Below, one piece after another: positions 61,768 to 64,000 of a stretch of 64,000 nt of DNA. Made by a program: the position numbers and the translations under genes. The notes beneath the pieces are model-generated. The model did not search any database, had not been told where the DNA came from, and worked only from the letters and a program-made list of their open reading frames with translations. The first letter of the stretch is position 1, and each line of letters opens with the position of its first letter. The stretch is taken from assembly GCA_013112545.1 (NCBI GenBank), contig JABFGJ010000009.1:1-64000 (forward strand), read 5' to 3'. This DNA is from Bacteroidota bacterium. GTDB lineage: Bacteria; Bacteroidota; Bacteroidia; Flavobacteriales_E; Vicingaceae.

Positions 61768-62439
61768 CTATACTTTTCTAAAAACAGCACTTCCAAAAGC
61801 GTCAGGTAAAAGAATCGGACTCTCAGGTTTGTCTTTTAAAAATTCATTTACAGCTCTTGAGCAAGCCCAGTTGGATTCAGGACTACTATAATCATGTATA
61901 AAAATAAATCCACCTGGATTTAGAAGTGGATAAAAGAACTCTAAAGCAGCAAGTGTTGGATCATATTTATCAAAATCGATAACAATGAAAGCAAATTTTT
62001 CATTTGCAACATCAGGTGTAGCTGTTTCAGGAAAGTAACCTTTTTTAATGATGATATTGTTAGAATCTCCTATACGTTGAATTACTTTTTCTTCATGAGT
62101 ATCATGAAATCTAGAGTCATTTTTAGTATCTGAGTCTCTAGGGTCAAAGCCACTAAAAGTATCAAACAGATATAATTTTCTATTAGGCAAAAGTCCGTGA
62201 ATGAATTTACTTAAACGCCCCATATAAACGCCACACTCGGCTAGTTCACCTGCAATGTTCTCTTTTTCTAGTTGTTCAATTGCCAACAAAAAGCAAGCAT
62301 ATCGGATAGGATCATTATTTCGGTGTAAAGCCTTTCTTTGTTTTTTGTTTTTAAATGGCCTGAGTATCCATTCATTAGAAAATTCAATTGTTAAAGGACT
62401 AAGGGCTACTCTTTTAATTTTACGTAAAATTCGACTCAC
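61768..62439 (-). CDS. TylF/MycF-like SAM-dependent O-methyltransferase
   Basis: A 223-residue protein starting with GTG. The N-terminus is basic. The core has GELAECGVYMGRLSKFIHGL (motif I, SAM binding), KLYLFDTFSGFD (motif II), FAFIVIDFDKYDPTLAALEF and FIFIHDYSSPE with the metal-binding Asp. This order matches TylF/MycF macrocin-type methyltransferases, which often methylate sugars in glycan loci. It is 30 kb from the polysaccharide cluster and has no glycosyl neighbours. Confidence 0.85.
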   Translation of the reverse strand: MSRILRKIKRVALSPLTIEFSNEWILRPFKNKKQRKALHRNNDPIRYACFLLAIEQLEKENIAGELAECGVYMGRLSKFIHGLLPNRKLYLFDTFSGFDPRDSDTKNDSRFHDTHEEKVIQRIGDSNNIIIKKGYFPETATPDVANEKFAFIVIDFDKYDPTLAALEFFYPLLNPGGFIFIHDYSSPESNWACSRAVNEFLKDKPESPILLPDAFGSAVFRKV

Positions 62440-62705
62440 AGTGATTTTTTGTTAAATGGGTAATACTTTTTAGGGTATTATTTGTCAGTTGTTTAAACTG
62501 TTGATTAGGTAATCTAAATTAATTATTATAAGCAAATTTAATATTTGCATTTAACTAATTAACTATAAAACTATAAGTTTTGTGTTTTTCTTCAATATAT
62601 TTTAATCAGATGAAAATACAATTTATGTTGTTGGTCTATATTTATAACCTTAAATGTTCTATTTTAAGATTATATAAAAATAAATTTAACAAAATAGAGA
62701 GTTAA

Positions 62706-63716
62706 TTAAGGTATCTCACTCATGAGGTAATCCATTTCGGCTTCTCCAATTCCCAAATGGCTTACCATACGAATTTGTTGATTCCCCATAGCCGCAACCC
62801 AGATTCCTTTAGCTTTTATATCTGCTATGTATTGATCTAATGGAAATTCGTCTTTTAATTTAAAAATAACAATGTTTGTTTCTACAGGAGTAACAGATTC
62901 AACATAAGGTTTTGTTTCTAAAGTTTTTGCAATTTTTATTGCATTTTGATGGTCTATTTCTAATCGTTGAATGTTATGGTCTAAAGCATAAATTCCAGCA
63001 GCAGCTAAATAGCCTGCTTGTCGCATTCCTCCTCCTAAAATTTTACGAATCCGTTTTGCTTGTTTGATAAATTTTTTCGAACCAATTAAAAGGGATCCAA
63101 CAGGGGCACCTAAACCTTTAGAGAGACAAAGGGATATTGAGTCAAAATATTTCCCCATTTCTTGAGTGCTAATTCCTGAGGCAACTAGAGCATTATAAAT
63201 TCTTGCACCGTCCAAGTGTAAGGGCAGGTTTTGCTCTTTACAATACTCAGAAATTCGTTTAATCTCTCGAATATCCCAATAGCAACCGCCGCCTTTATTA
63301 CACGTATTTTCAAGTGCAACAAGCTGACTTGGAGGAAAGTGTATGTCATCTACGTTTATGGAATCTTTTAATTGTTCTAAAGTGAATCTACCTCGATTAG
63401 AATTAATTAATCGAGTTGATAAACCAGAATTAAAAGCTATTCCTCCTCCTTCGTAAAGGTAAATGTGAGCCAAATCACTACAAATGACTTCACCTGGGGC
63501 TTTTGTATGAACTTTTATGGCAATTTGATTTGTCATGGTGCCAGACGGGCAGAATAATGCCGCTTCTTGAGCAAATAATTTTGCAGCCTTCTTTTCTAAT
63601 TTAATTACTGTTGGGTCGTCTCCCAAAACATCATCGCCAACTTCAGCTAATAACATAGCATTTAACATTTCTTTACTTGGTTTGGTGACTGTATCACTTC
63701 TTAAATCAACTATCAT
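62706..63716 (-). CDS. ltaE: Low-specificity L-threonine aldolase
   Basis: A 336-residue PLP enzyme splitting threonine or allo-threonine into glycine and acetaldehyde. The start VDLRSDTVTKPSKEML is diagnostic, as are GDDVLGDDPTV, ALFCPSGTMTNQIA, PLHLDGARIYNA and the PLP lysine in LCLSKGLGAPVGS, then ILGGGMRQAG. Length fits the family. Single gene; 267 bases of AT-rich DNA without identified features separate it from the methyltransferase. Confidence 0.95.
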   Translation of the reverse strand: MIVDLRSDTVTKPSKEMLNAMLLAEVGDDVLGDDPTVIKLEKKAAKLFAQEAALFCPSGTMTNQIAIKVHTKAPGEVICSDLAHIYLYEGGGIAFNSGLSTRLINSNRGRFTLEQLKDSINVDDIHFPPSQLVALENTCNKGGGCYWDIREIKRISEYCKEQNLPLHLDGARIYNALVASGISTQEMGKYFDSISLCLSKGLGAPVGSLLIGSKKFIKQAKRIRKILGGGMRQAGYLAAAGIYALDHNIQRLEIDHQNAIKIAKTLETKPYVESVTPVETNIVIFKLKDEFPLDQYIADIKAKGIWVAAMGNQQIRMVSHLGIGEAEMDYLMSEIP

Positions 63717-63784
63717 GCTTTTATCTGAATTCGTAATTTAGCACTCTTTAAAATATTTTTAATGACTATAAAAATAAGATTCTC

Positions 63785-64000
63785 ATGAGTCTAAGAGTTA
63801 AGTTTCTTTTACTTTTTTTAAGTTGCTCTACATTGCTCTTATCTCAAAATGAGATTGTAAGACAAGATCAAGAAAAATATGAGGATTTAATCCTAAAAAA
63901 ACGTGGTCCAAATTTAGATTATTATGGTCATCTATACTTTGGTTATGGTTTTCTTATTGGAGATTCAGAGAACGATAGTGCTCAAATAAAATCAGGTAAA
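63785..64000 (+). CDS. Secreted protein, N-terminal part (runs off right edge)
   Basis: An open frame from ATG 63785 to the end of the window, 72 residues visible. A signal peptide (SLRVKFLLLFLSCSTLLLSQ) is followed by a charged linker and the aromatic pattern DYYGHLYFGYGFLIGD, which looks like a first beta-strand of an outer membrane barrel. It is divergent from ltaE. The family cannot be settled from the visible part. Confidence 0.65.
   Translation, partial: MSLRVKFLLLFLSCSTLLLSQNEIVRQDQEKYEDLILKKRGPNLDYYGHLYFGYGFLIGDSENDSAQIKSGK

Overview
The window is about 64 kb of AT-rich chromosomal DNA from a member of the Bacteroidota, most likely a Flavobacteriales-type marine or freshwater organism. 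The evidence is three genes ending in Por/type IX secretion (T9SS) C-terminal sorting domains, TAnnTTTG-type -7 promoter elements, a DUF3127 protein, a SUI1-family protein, a TPR-HisKA_2 kinase, and frequent TTG/GTG starts without clear Shine-Dalgarno sequences. No rRNA, tRNA, CRISPR or prophage genes were seen. The only mobile element is the 5' part of an IS1182-type transposase cut by the left edge.

Layout. 1-9.2 kb is housekeeping: the IS fragment, a thioredoxin-fold/SCO/small lipoprotein operon, a membrane-anchored alpha/beta hydrolase, release factor 3, an SF2 helicase and ATP-dependent PEP carboxykinase. 9.2-31.3 kb is a surface-polysaccharide locus. It has galE, then eight leftward genes (three GT4 and one GT2 glycosyltransferases, a Wzx-like flippase, a methyltransferase, a Wzy-like membrane protein, an acyltransferase). 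Rightward genes follow: a zinc-ribbon methyltransferase, a second acyltransferase, an LtaS-like/GDPD fusion, and a ~2000-residue T9SS-secreted PKD-repeat protein whose module order is duplicated. An RffA/WecE-type sugar aminotransferase closes the locus. 31.4-44.3 kb is housekeeping: RdgB, cyclophilin, DUF3127, a membrane hydrolase, TPR protein, sensor kinase, MepB-like protein, RhlE-like helicase, thioesterase, S1/P1 nuclease, NudK-like Nudix hydrolase, acyltransferase, TIGR02757 and SUI1.

44.5-59.5 kb is the most coherent system: a cobalamin riboswitch with its own promoter, followed by a nearly gapless rightward operon and a strong terminator. The genes encode a T9SS-sorted beta-propeller-like protein, a T9SS-sorted surface protein, a BtuB-like TonB receptor, a BtuG-like lipoprotein, a DUF71/COG2102 ATPase, a 1965-residue envelope protein with 22 TPR-like repeats, and BtuF, BtuC and BtuD. 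It reads as an outer-to-inner-membrane vitamin B12 acquisition apparatus in which two surface components appear to be delivered by T9SS and one very large repeat protein is of unknown role.

59.5-64 kb holds small membrane proteins, a Gdx/SugE-type SMR exporter, a CPBP protease, a TylF-like methyltransferase, threonine aldolase and the start of a secreted protein cut by the right edge. The best candidates for undescribed biology are the extended B12 operon, the LtaS-GDPD fusion and the duplicated PKD giant protein.
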